Notes: generated by a model from the sequence alone, not told the origin. DNA of 45,447 bases from Campylobacteraceae bacterium (GCA_027050775.1 JALUBH010000045.1:1-45447); one strand, 5' to 3'; numbered from the stretch's first letter, positions 7,023 through 16,433 are shown. A program made the numbers and translations.

Positions 7023-8236
7023 GATTTCTCCTTTAACATTATTTCCTCACAGTTGTGACAAGTAGCTATACACTCTATCTGAGGTTTATTGCGATATACA
7101 TAGTCAAATGACTTATGAATTGTCTCTTTTACATCTTTTTCTTCTATCAAATCTATCATTTCGTTTGCGAAAGCCAGTATGAGCATTTTTCTTGCTTCAT
7201 TTTGTTCCATACCTCTTGATCTTAGATAAAAAAGTTGGCCGGCATCAAGTTCACCTATGGTTGAGCCGTGGCCCGCTTCTACATCATCTATGTAGATTTC
7301 AAGTTGAGGTTTGCTCGCCATAAAAGCACCGTCATTTAGCAAAATTGCCTGAGAGTTTTGGTTGGTTGTGCTTTTTGGTGCTTGGTTATCTATCTTTATT
7401 AAAGCATCAAATATCCCTTTTGCACTGTCTTGAAGTATATTTTTTGACTTTTGTATACTTTTTGAGTTTTTGCCCTTATGGATAATCTTTGATACGGTTC
7501 CCATATTGGCATTTTCTTTGGCAAAAAGAAGGTGGTAAGAGTTTATATGGGCTTCATTTTGAAGTTCGGCTTTTATAAGATTTAAACTTTCCCCATCTCC
7601 AAAGTTAAAAGTATGTAAGTTAAATGTAGCATTTGGCTTTATATGTGCTCTATCTGAAGATATACAAACACAACCATTCTTTCTTGTAGTTTGCTCTTTT
7701 ATAAGAGAAACATTTGCATTTTTTGCGACAAATATATCGGACCCAGAGCAAACAAAAGAGTTATCGGCGTTTGCATCTTCCGTAAATTCTACTATATCTG
7801 CTTTGACATTGTCATCAATATACAAAAAGGTTCTGTATGGGATGAGTTTATCAGCGATACTGTAAATATGCCTTATAATCACATCACAATTTTTTGAAAA
7901 GTGTATTTTGATATTTGTTTTACTGAGTGCATATCCAAGATAGTAAAGTGGGTCAAAATGATTTTTATCCATATCTGCTTTGGTTACATACTCTATGGTG
8001 ATACCTTTGTTTTTAGGCATACTGATTACTATGCCGTTTTGTATAATGATATCTTTTCCGTCTTTTATATCTATTTCATCCCCAATATATCTATCCCACT
8101 TTTTTGACATCAGCGCTTTAATGTCAAAGTATCTGTATTCTTCGGTTTTTTTTGTGGGCAAGCCGAGCTGCTTTAGTTTTTCCAAAGCCTCTATCTGCAT
8201 TTCATTCGGACTCAAAAGATTTAATAATCGTGTCAT
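7019..8236 (-). CDS. sufD: SufD, Fe-S scaffold complex subunit
   Basis: 405 residues. The C-terminal half is the SufB/SufD beta-helix domain, with Q-A-I-L-L-N-D, the A-G-H-G-S-T-I-G-E-L-D motif with its conserved His, and Q-L-F-Y-L-R-S-R-G. The N-terminus has the K-T-E-E-Y-R-Y segment usual in SufD. SufD pairs with SufB on the SufC2 ATPase to build Fe-S clusters in the cytosol. The C-terminal tail has C-x-x-C-H-N-C, a cysteine cluster seen in some SufD proteins. It starts one base after the sufC stop. Confidence 0.93.
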   Translation of the reverse strand: MTRLLNLLSPNEMQIEALEKLKQLGLPTKKTEEYRYFDIKALMSKKWDRYIGDEIDIKDGKDIIIQNGIVISMPKNKGITIEYVTKADMDKNHFDPLYYLGYALSKTNIKIHFSKNCDVIIRHIYSIADKLIPYRTFLYIDDNVKADIVEFTEDANADNSFVCSGSDIFVAKNANVSLIKEQTTRKNGCVCISSDRAHIKPNATFNLHTFNFGDGESLNLIKAELQNEAHINSYHLLFAKENANMGTVSKIIHKGKNSKSIQKSKNILQDSAKGIFDALIKIDNQAPKSTTNQNSQAILLNDGAFMASKPQLEIYIDDVEAGHGSTIGELDAGQLFYLRSRGMEQNEARKMLILAFANEMIDLIEEKDVKETIHKSFDYVYRNKPQIECIATCHNCEEIMLKEKS

Positions 8237-8237
8237 G

Positions 8238-9002
8238 TCATATCTCCTCTAAAGCTTCATATCCTGTCTCTTCAAGTTGTGCCACAAGGTCAGCTCCTCC
8301 TGTTTTTATGATTTTGCCATCTTTCAAGACATGTACAAAATCAGGCTTTATATACTCTAGGATTCTGCTGTAGTGAGTTATGATAAGAAAGCTTCTTTTT
8401 CCGTCTTTCATCTTGTTTATACCTTCGCTGACATCTCTTAGGGCATCTATGTCAAGCCCGGAATCTATCTCGTCGAGTATGATAAAATCAGGCTTAAGTA
8501 CCATCATTTGGAGGATTTCATTTCTCTTCTTCTCTCCTCCTGAAAAGCCTTGGTTTAAAGATCTTTGTATCATTTCAGGTTTCATTCCAAGTTCTTTAAG
8601 GAGCTTTTTCAATTCTCTTAGAAATTGGGCGGCATTTAGCTCGCTAAGTCCTAGGTACTTTCTTTTTGTATTTAGTGCCGTTCTTAAAAAGTATGCATTG
8701 TTTACTCCAGGAACTTCTATGGGATTTTGGAAACTCATAAAAATTCCCTTTAAAGCCCTCTCTTCGGGAGAAAGGTCAACGATATTTTCATTTTTATATA
8801 GTATGTCTCCACTTTTTATCTCTGTGTCATAGTGACCCACAATGGTCTTAGATAGAGTCGATTTTCCAGCACCGTTTGGCCCCATGATAACATGTACTTT
8901 GCCTTCTTGGATTTGCAAATCCAACCCTTTTAATATCTCTTTTTCCGCTATACTTGCATATAAATTTTTAATATCAAGTACAATTTTTTTATCTTTATTC
9001 AT
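8238..9002 (-). CDS. sufC: SufC, ABC-type ATPase of the SUF system
   Basis: 254 residues, full length. Walker [10 protein letters not shown] (about residues 40-48), Q-loop Q-N-P-I-E-V-P-G-V (typical of SufC rather than of transport ATPases), signature [11 protein letters not shown], Walker [13 protein letters not shown] and H-loop T-H-Y are all present. SufC powers conformational change of the SufBD scaffold. Its ATG overlaps the sufB stop by 4 bases. Confidence 0.95.
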   Translation of the reverse strand: MNKDKKIVLDIKNLYASIAEKEILKGLDLQIQEGKVHVIMGPNGAGKSTLSKTIVGHYDTEIKSGDILYKNENIVDLSPEERALKGIFMSFQNPIEVPGVNNAYFLRTALNTKRKYLGLSELNAAQFLRELKKLLKELGMKPEMIQRSLNQGFSGGEKKRNEILQMMVLKPDFIILDEIDSGLDIDALRDVSEGINKMKDGKRSFLIITHYSRILEYIKPDFVHVLKDGKIIKTGGADLVAQLEETGYEALEEI

Positions 9003-10432
9003 CCTACACTTCCTTCTAATGTTAAATCCAATAATGCTTTCGCTTCAACCGCATACTCCATAGGAAGTTGGTTAAATACTTCCTTGCAAAATCCGTGGAC
9101 TATCATGCCCACTGCATCTTCTTCTTTTATGCCTCTTTGCCTTAGGTAAAAGAGTTGTTCATCACTTATCTTTGTTGTTGTGGCCTCATGTTCAACTTTT
9201 GCTTTTGCATTTTTACTCTCAAGATAAGGAAAAGTGTGAGCACCGCATTTGTCGCCTATGAGTAAAGAGTCACACTCGCTGTAATTATGGGCATTTTGAG
9301 CTTTTGTAGCTATTTTCACCAAGCCTCTGTAACTATTTTGACCTTTCATGGCCGAGATACCTTTTGAGATGATAGTAGAGTGCGTATTTTTGCCCAAATG
9401 TATCATCTTTGTCCCTGTATCAGCCTGTTGAGCCAAAGTGGTAACGGCGACAGAGTAAAACTCTCCTACACTGTTGTCACCCTGTAAAATACAGCTTGGA
9501 TATTTCCAAGTGATTGAAGAGCCTGTTTCAACCTGTGCCCAAGATATTTTTGCATTTTCACCTTTGCATATAGCTCTTTTTGTTACAAAGTTATAGATGC
9601 CACCTTGCCCGTTTTCATCTCCTGGGTACCAGTTTTGGATAGTGGAGTATTTTATCTGTGCATCTTTGAGCACCACAAGTTCAACTACTGCTGCATGGAG
9701 TTGATTGGAATCTCTTTGAGGTGCGGAACATCCTTCGTTGTAACTGACATAACTTCCCTTATCTGCAATTATAAGTGTTCTCTCAAACTGTCCGGTATTC
9801 ATGGCATTGATACGAAAGTAAGTGCTAAGTTCCATCGGACATCTGACACCTTTTGGAATATATACAAAAGTTCCATCTGTAAAAACCGCAGAGTTGAGCG
9901 CGGCAAAATAGTTGTCATTCATAGGAACTACCGAAAACATATATTTTTTTACTAGCTCGGGATAGTCTCTTATGGCTTCGGATATCGAGCAAAATATAAC
10001 ACCCTTCTTTTTTAATTCCTCGGAAAAAGTTGTTTTGACAGATACCGAGTCAACCACCGCATCCACGGCAATTCCTTGAAGTTGTTTTTGCTCTTCAAGG
10101 GGAATTCCTAACTTATCATAAGCTTCTAAAATTTTTGGATCAACTTCATCAAGAGAGTTTGCACCTTTTTTTGGAGCTGAAAAGTATGAAATAGCTTGAT
10201 AATCTATGGGCTCATGATGTATATGCGCCCAATGTGGCTCTTCCATGGTTTTCCATTTTTCCAATGCCTTAAGTCTAAGTTTTAGCATCCACTTTGGTTC
10301 ATCTTTTTTCTGTGATATAAAAGATATCACATCTTCGCTCAATCCGGGAGGAATAGTATCTTGGTCGATATCTATCTCGAAACCTAGGGCATATTCTCCC
10401 GATACCGCCTTGTTTAATTCTTGCTGGGGCAT
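8999..10432 (-). CDS. sufB: SufB, Fe-S cluster scaffold protein
   Basis: About 477 residues, the usual SufB length. Hallmarks include E-P-x-W-x-x-I, [20 protein letters not shown]-x-E-G-C-S-A-P near the middle, the N-C/A-Q-N-W-Y-P-G segment, S-I-T-W-K-Y-P-S-C and the C-terminal E-H-E-A-T-T-T-K-I. It is the scaffold on which clusters assemble and the first gene of the operon. I placed the start at the ATG at 10432, nine bases after an AAGG ribosome site; the two ATGs upstream (10441, 10438) lie too close to that site. A promoter with an overlapping inverted repeat precedes it. Confidence 0.94.
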   Translation of the reverse strand: MPQQELNKAVSGEYALGFEIDIDQDTIPPGLSEDVISFISQKKDEPKWMLKLRLKALEKWKTMEEPHWAHIHHEPIDYQAISYFSAPKKGANSLDEVDPKILEAYDKLGIPLEEQKQLQGIAVDAVVDSVSVKTTFSEELKKKGVIFCSISEAIRDYPELVKKYMFSVVPMNDNYFAALNSAVFTDGTFVYIPKGVRCPMELSTYFRINAMNTGQFERTLIIADKGSYVSYNEGCSAPQRDSNQLHAAVVELVVLKDAQIKYSTIQNWYPGDENGQGGIYNFVTKRAICKGENAKISWAQVETGSSITWKYPSCILQGDNSVGEFYSVAVTTLAQQADTGTKMIHLGKNTHSTIISKGISAMKGQNSYRGLVKIATKAQNAHNYSECDSLLIGDKCGAHTFPYLESKNAKAKVEHEATTTKISDEQLFYLRQRGIKEEDAVGMIVHGFCKEVFNQLPMEYAVEAKALLDLTLEGSVG

Positions 10433-10467
10433 GTTCATCATCCTTGCGTAGCTTTGTATTTTCGATG

Positions 10468-10512
10468 ATTATAACACTATTTGTTTAATTAGGACTTAAA
10501 TTGTCCTAATTA
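10468..10512 (-). promoter_or_regulatory. suf operon promoter with a 27-bp inverted-repeat operator
   Basis: On the minus strand a consensus TATAAT (plus coordinates 10468-10473) lies about 36 bases upstream of sufB. The inverted repeat TAATTAGGAC - 7 bases - GTCCTAATTA occupies 10486-10512, where the -35 box would be. A perfect 10-bp dyad overlapping the -35 region suggests a repressor site. The GGAC…GTCC dyad loosely recalls Rrf2/IscR-type sites, so an Fe-S or iron regulator is my inference. No T-run follows, so it is not a terminator for the upstream helicase gene. Confidence 0.55.
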
Positions 10513-10567
10513 GTTTTAAGCTTAATATTTCTATTATTTTACTGTGTAGCGGTTCCTTGTAGTTTTG

Positions 10568-11836
10568 TTAAATCTTGTTGTTTCTCCCCCTGCTTCTTGG
10601 TGAGCGTGAAGTGGTTGGTTTGTTGTCTTTTTGTGGAGATCTTGCTCTTTTTCTATTTCTTGAGTTGCCTTTTTTCTTTACTGGTTCCGGTTTTATGGTG
10701 GGGTCCGGTTCAAATCCTTCTACTACCTTGCTTGGGATTTTGCTTTTTATCAGTTTTTCTATATCTTTTAAGTATTGAAGTTCATCTACGCATACTAAAG
10801 AAACGGCTATGCCTTCGCTGCCTGCTCGCCCTGTTCTTCCTATGCGGTGGATGTAGTCTTCACTTATATTTGGTAGTTCAAAGTTTACGACATAAGGGAG
10901 TTGATCTATATCGATACCACGAGCGGCTATGTCAGTTGCGACCAAAACTCTCACGGAACCTGCTTTGAAGTCTGCCAATGCTCTTGTCCTTGCTCCTTGG
11001 CTTTTATTTCCATGGATTGCGGCTGAACTGATACCGTCTTTTTCAAGTTGTCCGCTTAGTTTGTTTGCTCCGTGCTTTGTCCTTGTGAAGACTAAGACTT
11101 GTTTCCAGTTTTCTTTTTTGATTAAATGAGAGAGAAGTGCCCTTTTCTTTGCTTTGTCAACCGGGTGTACCAGTTGTTCTACCAATTCTGAAGCTGTGTT
11201 TCTTCTGGCTACTTCTATAAGTTTTGGGGAGTTGAGTAGGTTGTCCGCTAGTTTTTTTATATCATTTGAAAAGGTTGCTGAGAAGAGTAAACTTTGTCTC
11301 TTTTTTGGCAAGAGTGCGAGTATCTTTTTGATGTCGTGAATGAAGCCCATATCTAGCATTCTGTCTGCTTCATCAAGCACTAAAAACTCTACTCTTGAGA
11401 GATTTATAGTTCTTCTTCCTATGTGATCCAAAAGTCTGCCCGGAGTTGCTACTACTATGTCCACTCCTCTTCTGAGGTTTCCTATCTGAGGGTTTATGCC
11501 TACTCCGCCAAAGATTACGGCAGAAGTGTAGGGCAGATATTTTCCATACTCTTTTATGCTTTCATGAACTTGGGTCGCAAGCTCTCTAGTAGGAGTAAGT
11601 ATGAGCACTCGCACTGGGCGTTTTCCTTTTGAGCCGGCATGTTCACCAAGAAGCTCTAAAATAGGCAGAGTAAAACCGGCAGTTTTTCCCGTACCTGTTT
11701 GTGCTCCGGCTAAAACATCTTTTTTTGAGAGTATAATCGGAATTGCTTGTTTTTGTATAGGAGTCGGCTTGCTATAACCTTGTTCTTGGATTGCTTTTAA
11801 AATAGGTTTAGACAAACCTAGTTTTGTAAATGACAT
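10568..11836 (-). CDS. DEAD-box RNA helicase, RhlE-like
   Basis: 422 residues from the ATG at 11836. Motifs run in order: F-x-x-L-G-L (Q-motif region, with G-Y-x-x-P-T-P-I-Q), [21 protein letters not shown], then T-D-I-A-A-R-G-I-D and [10 protein letters not shown]. The C-terminal tail is Arg/Lys/Ser-rich, as in RNA-binding tails of RhlE/CsdA helicases. It unwinds structured RNA in ribosome assembly or decay. The frame stays open upstream to 11962 with a hydrophobic stretch, but typical RhlE proteins start at M-S-F-x-x-L-G-L and an AAGAAG precedes 11836, so I reject the longer form. Confidence 0.92.
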   Translation of the reverse strand: MSFTKLGLSKPILKAIQEQGYSKPTPIQKQAIPIILSKKDVLAGAQTGTGKTAGFTLPILELLGEHAGSKGKRPVRVLILTPTRELATQVHESIKEYGKYLPYTSAVIFGGVGINPQIGNLRRGVDIVVATPGRLLDHIGRRTINLSRVEFLVLDEADRMLDMGFIHDIKKILALLPKKRQSLLFSATFSNDIKKLADNLLNSPKLIEVARRNTASELVEQLVHPVDKAKKRALLSHLIKKENWKQVLVFTRTKHGANKLSGQLEKDGISSAAIHGNKSQGARTRALADFKAGSVRVLVATDIAARGIDIDQLPYVVNFELPNISEDYIHRIGRTGRAGSEGIAVSLVCVDELQYLKDIEKLIKSKIPSKVVEGFEPDPTIKPEPVKKKGNSRNRKRARSPQKDNKPTTSRSPRSRGRNNKI

Positions 11837-12024
11837 AAATTCTTCTTTATTTTTTATTGGGAGGGGATTATAGCGTAATTTTGGTTTGAATAAAGAGAAG
11901 ATGTAAAAACATAAAAATATCGATATTATGCATACTGCTATATAAACTAAGAAATAGGACAATATTACTCTTATTTACTTTTTATTTATAAAAGGTTGTT
12001 TTTTATTTAATATATAATCCTATA

Positions 12025-12115
12025 CTTTCATTACCAAGACGCAACCCTCCTTTTTAGAAAACGAATATATTTTTTAAAATCAGCGTTCGAGATGCCCACC
12101 TCGAACGCTTTTTTT
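12025..12115 (+). ncRNA. Candidate orphan small RNA with C/U-rich segment
   Basis: A consensus -10 box TATAAT sits at 12013-12018, and a strong intrinsic terminator ends at 12115, inside the region between two divergent genes where neither gene needs a terminator. That predicts a transcript of about 90 nt starting near 12025. It contains ACCCTCCTTTTTAG (12044-12057), a C/U-rich stretch that could pair with G/A-rich ribosome-binding sites, the mode used by C/U-rich sRNAs such as RepG in Helicobacter. No ORF with a ribosome site is visible. No clear -35 was identified, as is usual in this phylum. Confidence 0.45.
12082..12115 (+). terminator. Strong intrinsic terminator
   Basis: The perfect 10-bp stem AGCGTTCGAG / CTCGAACGCT (12082-12091 with 12100-12109) has an 8-base loop ATGCCCAC and is followed by six or more T on the plus strand. 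The opposite strand lacks a T-run, so it works only left to right. Since the flanking genes diverge, it must end a short plus-strand transcript. Confidence 0.85.
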
Positions 12116-12208
12116 ATGCCCAATTTTTACCTATCTTCCTCTATTTATCAGATTTTTTGCTATCTTTTGTTAAAATAAAATATTATAAAATGTTTAAGGA
12201 TAAGATTG

Positions 12209-12763
12209 ATGAGTATTCAAGAAGAGTTAGAAAGTAGAAGTGGTGGAGTTTGTGAACTCTGCGGAAGTAGTGATAATTTAGGTATTTTTGAGGTTGCTCC
12301 GTCAAACGGTAGTGTTGAAGAGTCCATTTTTATATGCTCTACATGTAGAGCTCAAATAAAAGAGCAAGATAGCTTGGATGAGACTCATTGGAACTGTTTA
12401 AATGATAGCATGTGGAGTGAAGTTTCAGCTGTTAAAGTTGTAGCTTTTAGACTACTACAAAAGCTTGGTCGTCAAGATTTACTAGATATGATGTATCTTG
12501 AAGATGATGAGAGAAAATGGGCAGAGTCAGGTATAGAAGCTGTTGATGAGCTAGTTGTCAAAGATGCAAATGGCACTAATTTAAAAGCAGGGGATAGTGT
12601 TGTTATCTTGAAAGACCTAGATGTCAAGGGTGCCGGTTTTACTGCAAAAAGAGGAACAACGGTACGAAATATTGCGATTCCTAGTGATGTTGAAGGACAT
12701 ATAGAAGGAAGAGTAAACGGCACAAAAATCTACCTTAAGACTGAATTCTTGAAAAAAGCATAA
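12209..12763 (+). CDS. phnA: PhnA (YjdM) family zinc-ribbon protein
   Basis: 184 residues. The N-terminal zinc ribbon has C15-x2-C18 and C43-x2-C46. The C-terminal PhnA domain has the pattern V-K-D-A-N-G-T-x-L-x-x-G-D-S-V-x-x-I-K-D-L-x-V-K-G-A, then K-R-G-T-x-V-R-N-I and K-T-E-F-L-K-K at the end. Despite the name it is not needed for phosphonate use; its role is not settled. The frame is open from a TTG at 12206, but the ATG at 12209 has an AAGGA site at the right spacing. A perfect 16-bp palindrome (12336-12351) lies inside the codons of the second Cys pair. Confidence 0.9.
   Translation: MSIQEELESRSGGVCELCGSSDNLGIFEVAPSNGSVEESIFICSTCRAQIKEQDSLDETHWNCLNDSMWSEVSAVKVVAFRLLQKLGRQDLLDMMYLEDDERKWAESGIEAVDELVVKDANGTNLKAGDSVVILKDLDVKGAGFTAKRGTTVRNIAIPSDVEGHIEGRVNGTKIYLKTEFLKKA
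12336..12351. repeat. Perfect 16-bp palindrome GCTCTACATGTAGAGC (iterated palindrome)
   Basis: It lies inside phnA and is the longest copy of a palindrome whose 14-bp core CTCTACATGTAGAG also occurs at 15116 and 33407, with partial copies at about 15710, 19130, 41157 and 44060. Its reading frame here (S-T-C-R) differs from the L-H-V-E/D frame of the other copies, so protein constraint alone does not explain it. Confidence 0.8.
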
Positions 12764-12765
12764 AA

Positions 12766-13992
12766 GTGTATGATGTTGTAGTTATAGGCTCTGGAGCTGC
12801 TGGCATGATGAGCGCTATAACTGCTGCGAGAGATAAAAAAAGAGTTTTACTTCTGGAAAAAATGACTGCTTTAGGATTGAAACTAAAAGCTACCGGCGGC
12901 GGCAAATGCAATATCACAAATAGACTAAATAAAGAGGATTTTATAAACTCTTTTGACAAACAAGGCAGGTTTATGCGTGATGCTTTGAGTCTTTTTGATT
13001 CGCAAGATCTTGTGGATTTTTTGAATGATATTGGACTTAGCACTCATGCACTGGATGGTTTTAGGGTTTTCCCTCTCACTCATGACTCAAAAAGTGTCTT
13101 AGATGTTTTGAGTATGGAGATGGTAAGACTTGCCGTAGAAGTAAAGTGCAAACAAGATGTTCAAAATATAGACAAAGTAGAAGACCTCTTTTTCATCAAG
13201 ACAGGAACCGACACTTTTAAAACTAAAAATGTTGTGATTGCTACTGGTGGGTTGGGCTATAGTTCGTTAGGATCGACAGGAGACGGTTATAAGTTTGCCA
13301 CATCTTTCGGTCACTCTATTAAAGACTTGCATCCTGCTATGCTGCCCCTGCATGTAGCGGAGAAATGGGTCAAAAATTGCAGAGCCGATACTATAGCAAA
13401 AGCAACACTAAAGATAGATATACCTAAGATGAAAAAATATCATATGCGAGGCGATCTTATATTTACTCAAAAAGGTATAAGAGGACCCGTCGTTTTGGAT
13501 TTTGCTACATACATCACCCCGCTTTTGAAAATATACGACATGGTTCCTTTGTTGGTAAATTTGACAAAGGGTATGAATGAAGAGGAAGTTAGAAATTTTC
13601 TTAAAGAAAATCACAAAATAGAGCCAAATCAGAGTGTTTTAGAGCTTCTTGCCAAGCTTTTGCCAAAATCAGTCAGTCAAGAGTTGTGCAATCTCGCACA
13701 GGTAGAGAGAGACAAAAGATACTCAGAGATAAAAGCTGTAAAAAAAGATAAACTTATCAAACTTTTAGCATGGACACCTTTAAATGTTGTCGGTCATGAT
13801 GGATTTGATAAAGCTATGATTACAAAAGGCGGTGTTAAGCTAAAAGAGATAGATCCAAAAACTATGCAAAGCCGACTTGTAAAAGGTTTGTATTTTTGTG
13901 GAGAAGTCGTTGATTTGGACGGTCCTTGCGGCGGATACAACCTGCAGTGGTCATTTTCTAGTGGGTACCTAGCGGGTTGTATGCTAGATTAG
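12766..13992 (+). CDS. HI0933/YhiN-type FAD-dependent oxidoreductase
   Basis: 408 residues with GTG as start codon, two bases after the phnA stop. The N-terminal dinucleotide fold shows V-V-I-G-S-G-A-A-G-M-M-S-A then E-K at the end of the second strand; G-L-K-L-K-A-T-G-G-G-K-C-N-I-T-N is the diagnostic HI0933-family motif; a second FAD contact A-T-G-G-L-G-Y is near residue 160; and the C-terminal C-G-E-V-V-D-L-D-G-P-C-G-G-Y-N-L-Q-W is also family-specific. The substrate is unknown in most bacteria. Probably cytosolic and co-transcribed with phnA. Confidence 0.9.
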   Translation: MYDVVVIGSGAAGMMSAITAARDKKRVLLLEKMTALGLKLKATGGGKCNITNRLNKEDFINSFDKQGRFMRDALSLFDSQDLVDFLNDIGLSTHALDGFRVFPLTHDSKSVLDVLSMEMVRLAVEVKCKQDVQNIDKVEDLFFIKTGTDTFKTKNVVIATGGLGYSSLGSTGDGYKFATSFGHSIKDLHPAMLPLHVAEKWVKNCRADTIAKATLKIDIPKMKKYHMRGDLIFTQKGIRGPVVLDFATYITPLLKIYDMVPLLVNLTKGMNEEEVRNFLKENHKIEPNQSVLELLAKLLPKSVSQELCNLAQVERDKRYSEIKAVKKDKLIKLLAWTPLNVVGHDGFDKAMITKGGVKLKEIDPKTMQSRLVKGLYFCGEVVDLDGPCGGYNLQWSFSSGYLAGCMLD

Positions 13993-14119
13993 ATATAATA
14001 GACTAATAGATAAACTAGAGTTTTTTAAACTATTTCTTGCAGGACAAATACCCTTGTTGGTCTGAGTTTTGCGATGTGGTTTTAGAAGAGCTCTAGCATA
14101 AAAAAATACGGAGAAAAAT

Positions 14120-14902
14120 ATGAAAAAGGTTATTTTTGTTTTATTTGCATCTGCGAGTTTGGTTTTTGCTTTTAATTTAGGTAATTTTGCCAAAAGTGTT
14201 ATGGGCTCAAGTAGTAGTTCAAGTACGGTAACATCAGGTCTAAACAATGCTACGATAGCGAGTGGTTTAAAGGAAGCTTTAAAAAAAGGTGTTAGTTTTG
14301 CTGCGCAGAAGCTGGGTAAAAATGGAGGCTATCTAAATAATTCTTTGGTTAAGATACCATTGCCAAAAAATCTTTCAAAAGTTGAAAAATTAGTCAGAAA
14401 ATTCGGTGGGGACAGGGTTGCCGATGAGTTGATAGATTCTATGAACTCGGCTGCTTCGAAAGCTGCTCCAAAAACTGTCAAAATCTTTATGAATGCCATA
14501 GATAACATGTCTCTGAATGATGCAAAAAAAATCTTAACGGGCGATAAAAATGCTGCAACCCAATATTTTAAATCTCACACTTCAAAATCACTAGAGAAGA
14601 TGATAGCACCAATTGTGCAAAATACCATGAAAAACAATAGTGTTGCCAAATATTATGATGCCTTTAACAGCTATTACGATAAATATGGAAAAAAATATGT
14701 GCAAAATAGTAATATCTTGTCTTTGGCTAAAAGTTTTGGTGCAGACTCATATCTGCCAAGTGGAAAGAAAGAAGATTTAAACAAATATGTTACGCAAAAA
14801 GCGATAGACGGGTTGTTTAAGATGATTGCGAAAGAAGAGGCAAATATAAGAGAAAACCCGGTTGCAAGGACAACATCTCTTCTTAAAAAAGTATTTAATT
14901 AA
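14120..14902 (+). CDS. DUF4197 family exported protein
   Basis: 260 residues starting with a signal peptide (M-K-K-V-I-F-V-L-F-A-S-A-S-L-V-F-A). Mature features of DUF4197 are visible: G-L-K-E-A-L-x-x-G, the I-P-L-P-K-x-L-x-K-V-E block, then D-x-M-N-x-A-A-x-x-A-A-P and a central M-x-L-x-D-A-K-x-I-L with G-x-x-x-A-A-T-x-Y-F. The function of the family is unknown. A GGAG site precedes the start. proC follows 8 bases after its stop, so the two may be co-transcribed. Confidence 0.85.
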   Translation: MKKVIFVLFASASLVFAFNLGNFAKSVMGSSSSSSTVTSGLNNATIASGLKEALKKGVSFAAQKLGKNGGYLNNSLVKIPLPKNLSKVEKLVRKFGGDRVADELIDSMNSAASKAAPKTVKIFMNAIDNMSLNDAKKILTGDKNAATQYFKSHTSKSLEKMIAPIVQNTMKNNSVAKYYDAFNSYYDKYGKKYVQNSNILSLAKSFGADSYLPSGKKEDLNKYVTQKAIDGLFKMIAKEEANIRENPVARTTSLLKKVFN

Positions 14903-14910
14903 GGAAGAAA

Positions 14911-15654
14911 ATGAAATTATTATTGATTGGTGCGGGAAATATGGGTGGAGCGATGCTCCAAGGATTGCAATCCTATAATATTACAGTGGTTGAGACTTAT
15001 CCGAAGAGGGCTGAAGAGTTAAAAAGTATGTATTCAAACTTAAATATAGTCGAAGATATACCAAATCTTGATGGATATATAGTTATTTTAGCTATAAAAC
15101 CACAATCTCTAAAAGCTCTACATGTAGAGGGTTGTGCAGATGGGCTTATCTCCATATTAGCAGGTACAAAACTTGAGAAATTAAAAGCAAAAATTGATTC
15201 GAAATTTTATATAAGAGCTATGCCAAATATGGCAGCACTTGTGCAAAAATCAGCCACTTCACTTTGTGGAGATGCACAGCTCAAAGATATAGCCATAGAG
15301 GTTTTAAGCTCATTTGGTGTGTGTTTTTGGCTAGAGAGTGAAAACGAACTTGAAATTGCAACAGGTCTAGCAGGGTCTGCTCCTGCTTGGATAGCTCTTG
15401 TGGCGGAAGCTTTGAGCGATGGTGCAGTAAATCTTGGGTTAAAAAGAGATATAAGCTACAGGTATATAGCAGCACTGTTTGAAGGAGTAGGAACAGTCCT
15501 GAGAGATGAACACCCTGCTATTTTGAAAGACAAAGTGACTTCTCCAAATGGAACTACAATAGCAGGTATCGCAAAACTAGAAGAGGGTCGCGTGAGAGAT
15601 AGTTTTATAAAAGCGATGAGAGCGTCTTACGAAAAAACAAAAGAGATGGATTAA
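14911..15654 (+). CDS. proC: Pyrroline-5-carboxylate reductase (proline synthesis)
   Basis: 247 residues, slightly shorter than the usual 260-280. The N-terminal G-A-G-N-M-G-G-A-M is the NAD(P)-binding motif. A-I-K-P-Q follows near residue 67, R-A-M-P-N near 108, and the C-terminal T-S-P-N-G-T-T-I-A-G (about 217-226) is the P5C reductase signature that lines the substrate pocket. It makes the last step of proline synthesis. The C-terminus overlaps the convergent modE gene by 4 bases. A 14-bp palindrome (15116-15129) is embedded in frame as A-L-H-V-E. Confidence 0.93.
   Translation: MKLLLIGAGNMGGAMLQGLQSYNITVVETYPKRAEELKSMYSNLNIVEDIPNLDGYIVILAIKPQSLKALHVEGCADGLISILAGTKLEKLKAKIDSKFYIRAMPNMAALVQKSATSLCGDAQLKDIAIEVLSSFGVCFWLESENELEIATGLAGSAPAWIALVAEALSDGAVNLGLKRDISYRYIAALFEGVGTVLRDEHPAILKDKVTSPNGTTIAGIAKLEEGRVRDSFIKAMRASYEKTKEMD
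15116..15129. repeat. 14-bp iterated palindrome CTCTACATGTAGAG (inside proC)
   Basis: Identical to the core at 12337-12350 and to 33407-33420. Here it encodes L-H-V-E in the frame CTA CAT GTA GAG. Confidence 0.8.
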
Positions 15655-16433
15655 ACCCCGATAATCGTATCATTTGGTTCAAATGATGCGATTATTTTTT
15701 CACCTAGCTCTACATGTAGTGCTCCAAATTTTTCGACTTTCATTACTGATATGAGAGATATATCGTGGCTTGCTTGTAGTGTTAATTCGACTAGATTCCC
15801 CTCTGTTTTTATGCTTTTGATAATACACTCTATCTGATTTTCACTCTCTTGTTTCTTCTTGGAAATTTTTATCCAGGGTGCTTTTATAAGCACGAAAACA
15901 CTTTTTGCTTTCTTGATTCCAAGCTCTTTTATGCTTTGATTTGTGATAGATGAACTGATCTCTATATTTTTATCTATTGAAATCAAGATTTTTGAGCTGA
16001 TTGAACTTTTCTCAAGATTTTTTACTCTTCCAAAGAGCTGATTTCTAGCACTTGTTCTAAGTGAACTCCTATGTAAAAAAGTTTGTAAATCAGAAAAATT
16101 TTTAGTATGTGATTCTATAGTCTTTAAAAATTCTTGTTGTGATTTATAGAGTAGTTCATATATCTCTATGTACTCTTTTGCACTGTTTGTCAGCTTGCTT
16201 CCACCTCCACCGCTTCCACCGGTGCTTGAGATAATCAACTCTTTACTAGAGAGGTTTTTCATCTCATTTAGTGAATCCCATGCAGCTTTATAACTCATAT
16301 TCATAGCCTTTGCTGCTTTTGAAAGAGAACCGTAAGTGTCGATATTTTTTAAAAGCTCAATTCGCCCTTTGCCAAGAAAACCTTTTTTGTCATAATCAAG
16401 CCAAAGACTACTATCTATATGTAATGGTTTCAC
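15651..16433 (-). CDS. modE: ModE-type molybdate-responsive regulator
   Basis: 260 residues. The N-terminal winged helix (about 15-110) has the ModE layout: G-R-I-E-L-L-K-x-I-x-x-x-G-S-L-S-K-A-A-K-A-M-x-M-S-Y-K-A-A-W, then the Gly-rich S-T-G-G-S-G-G-G-G-S turn before the wing. Two molybdopterin-binding (TOBE/Mop) domains follow: S-A-R-N-Q-L-F-G-x-V near 125 and a second with V-x-L-x-A-S-x-D-I near 230. ModE binds molybdate and controls molybdate uptake and molybdoenzyme genes. No modABC genes are adjacent. The first Mop domain carries insertions but all parts are present. Confidence 0.9.
   Translation of the reverse strand: MKPLHIDSSLWLDYDKKGFLGKGRIELLKNIDTYGSLSKAAKAMNMSYKAAWDSLNEMKNLSSKELIISSTGGSGGGGSKLTNSAKEYIEIYELLYKSQQEFLKTIESHTKNFSDLQTFLHRSSLRTSARNQLFGRVKNLEKSSISSKILISIDKNIEISSSITNQSIKELGIKKAKSVFVLIKAPWIKISKKKQESENQIECIIKSIKTEGNLVELTLQASHDISLISVMKVEKFGALHVELGEKIIASFEPNDTIIGV

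Noticed and set aside
11837-11962. 42-residue N-terminal extension of the RhlE-like helicase with a hydrophobic stretch
   Set aside because: Known RhlE proteins begin at the M-S-F-x-x-L-G-L sequence; the extension lacks a match and the internal ATG has a ribosome site.
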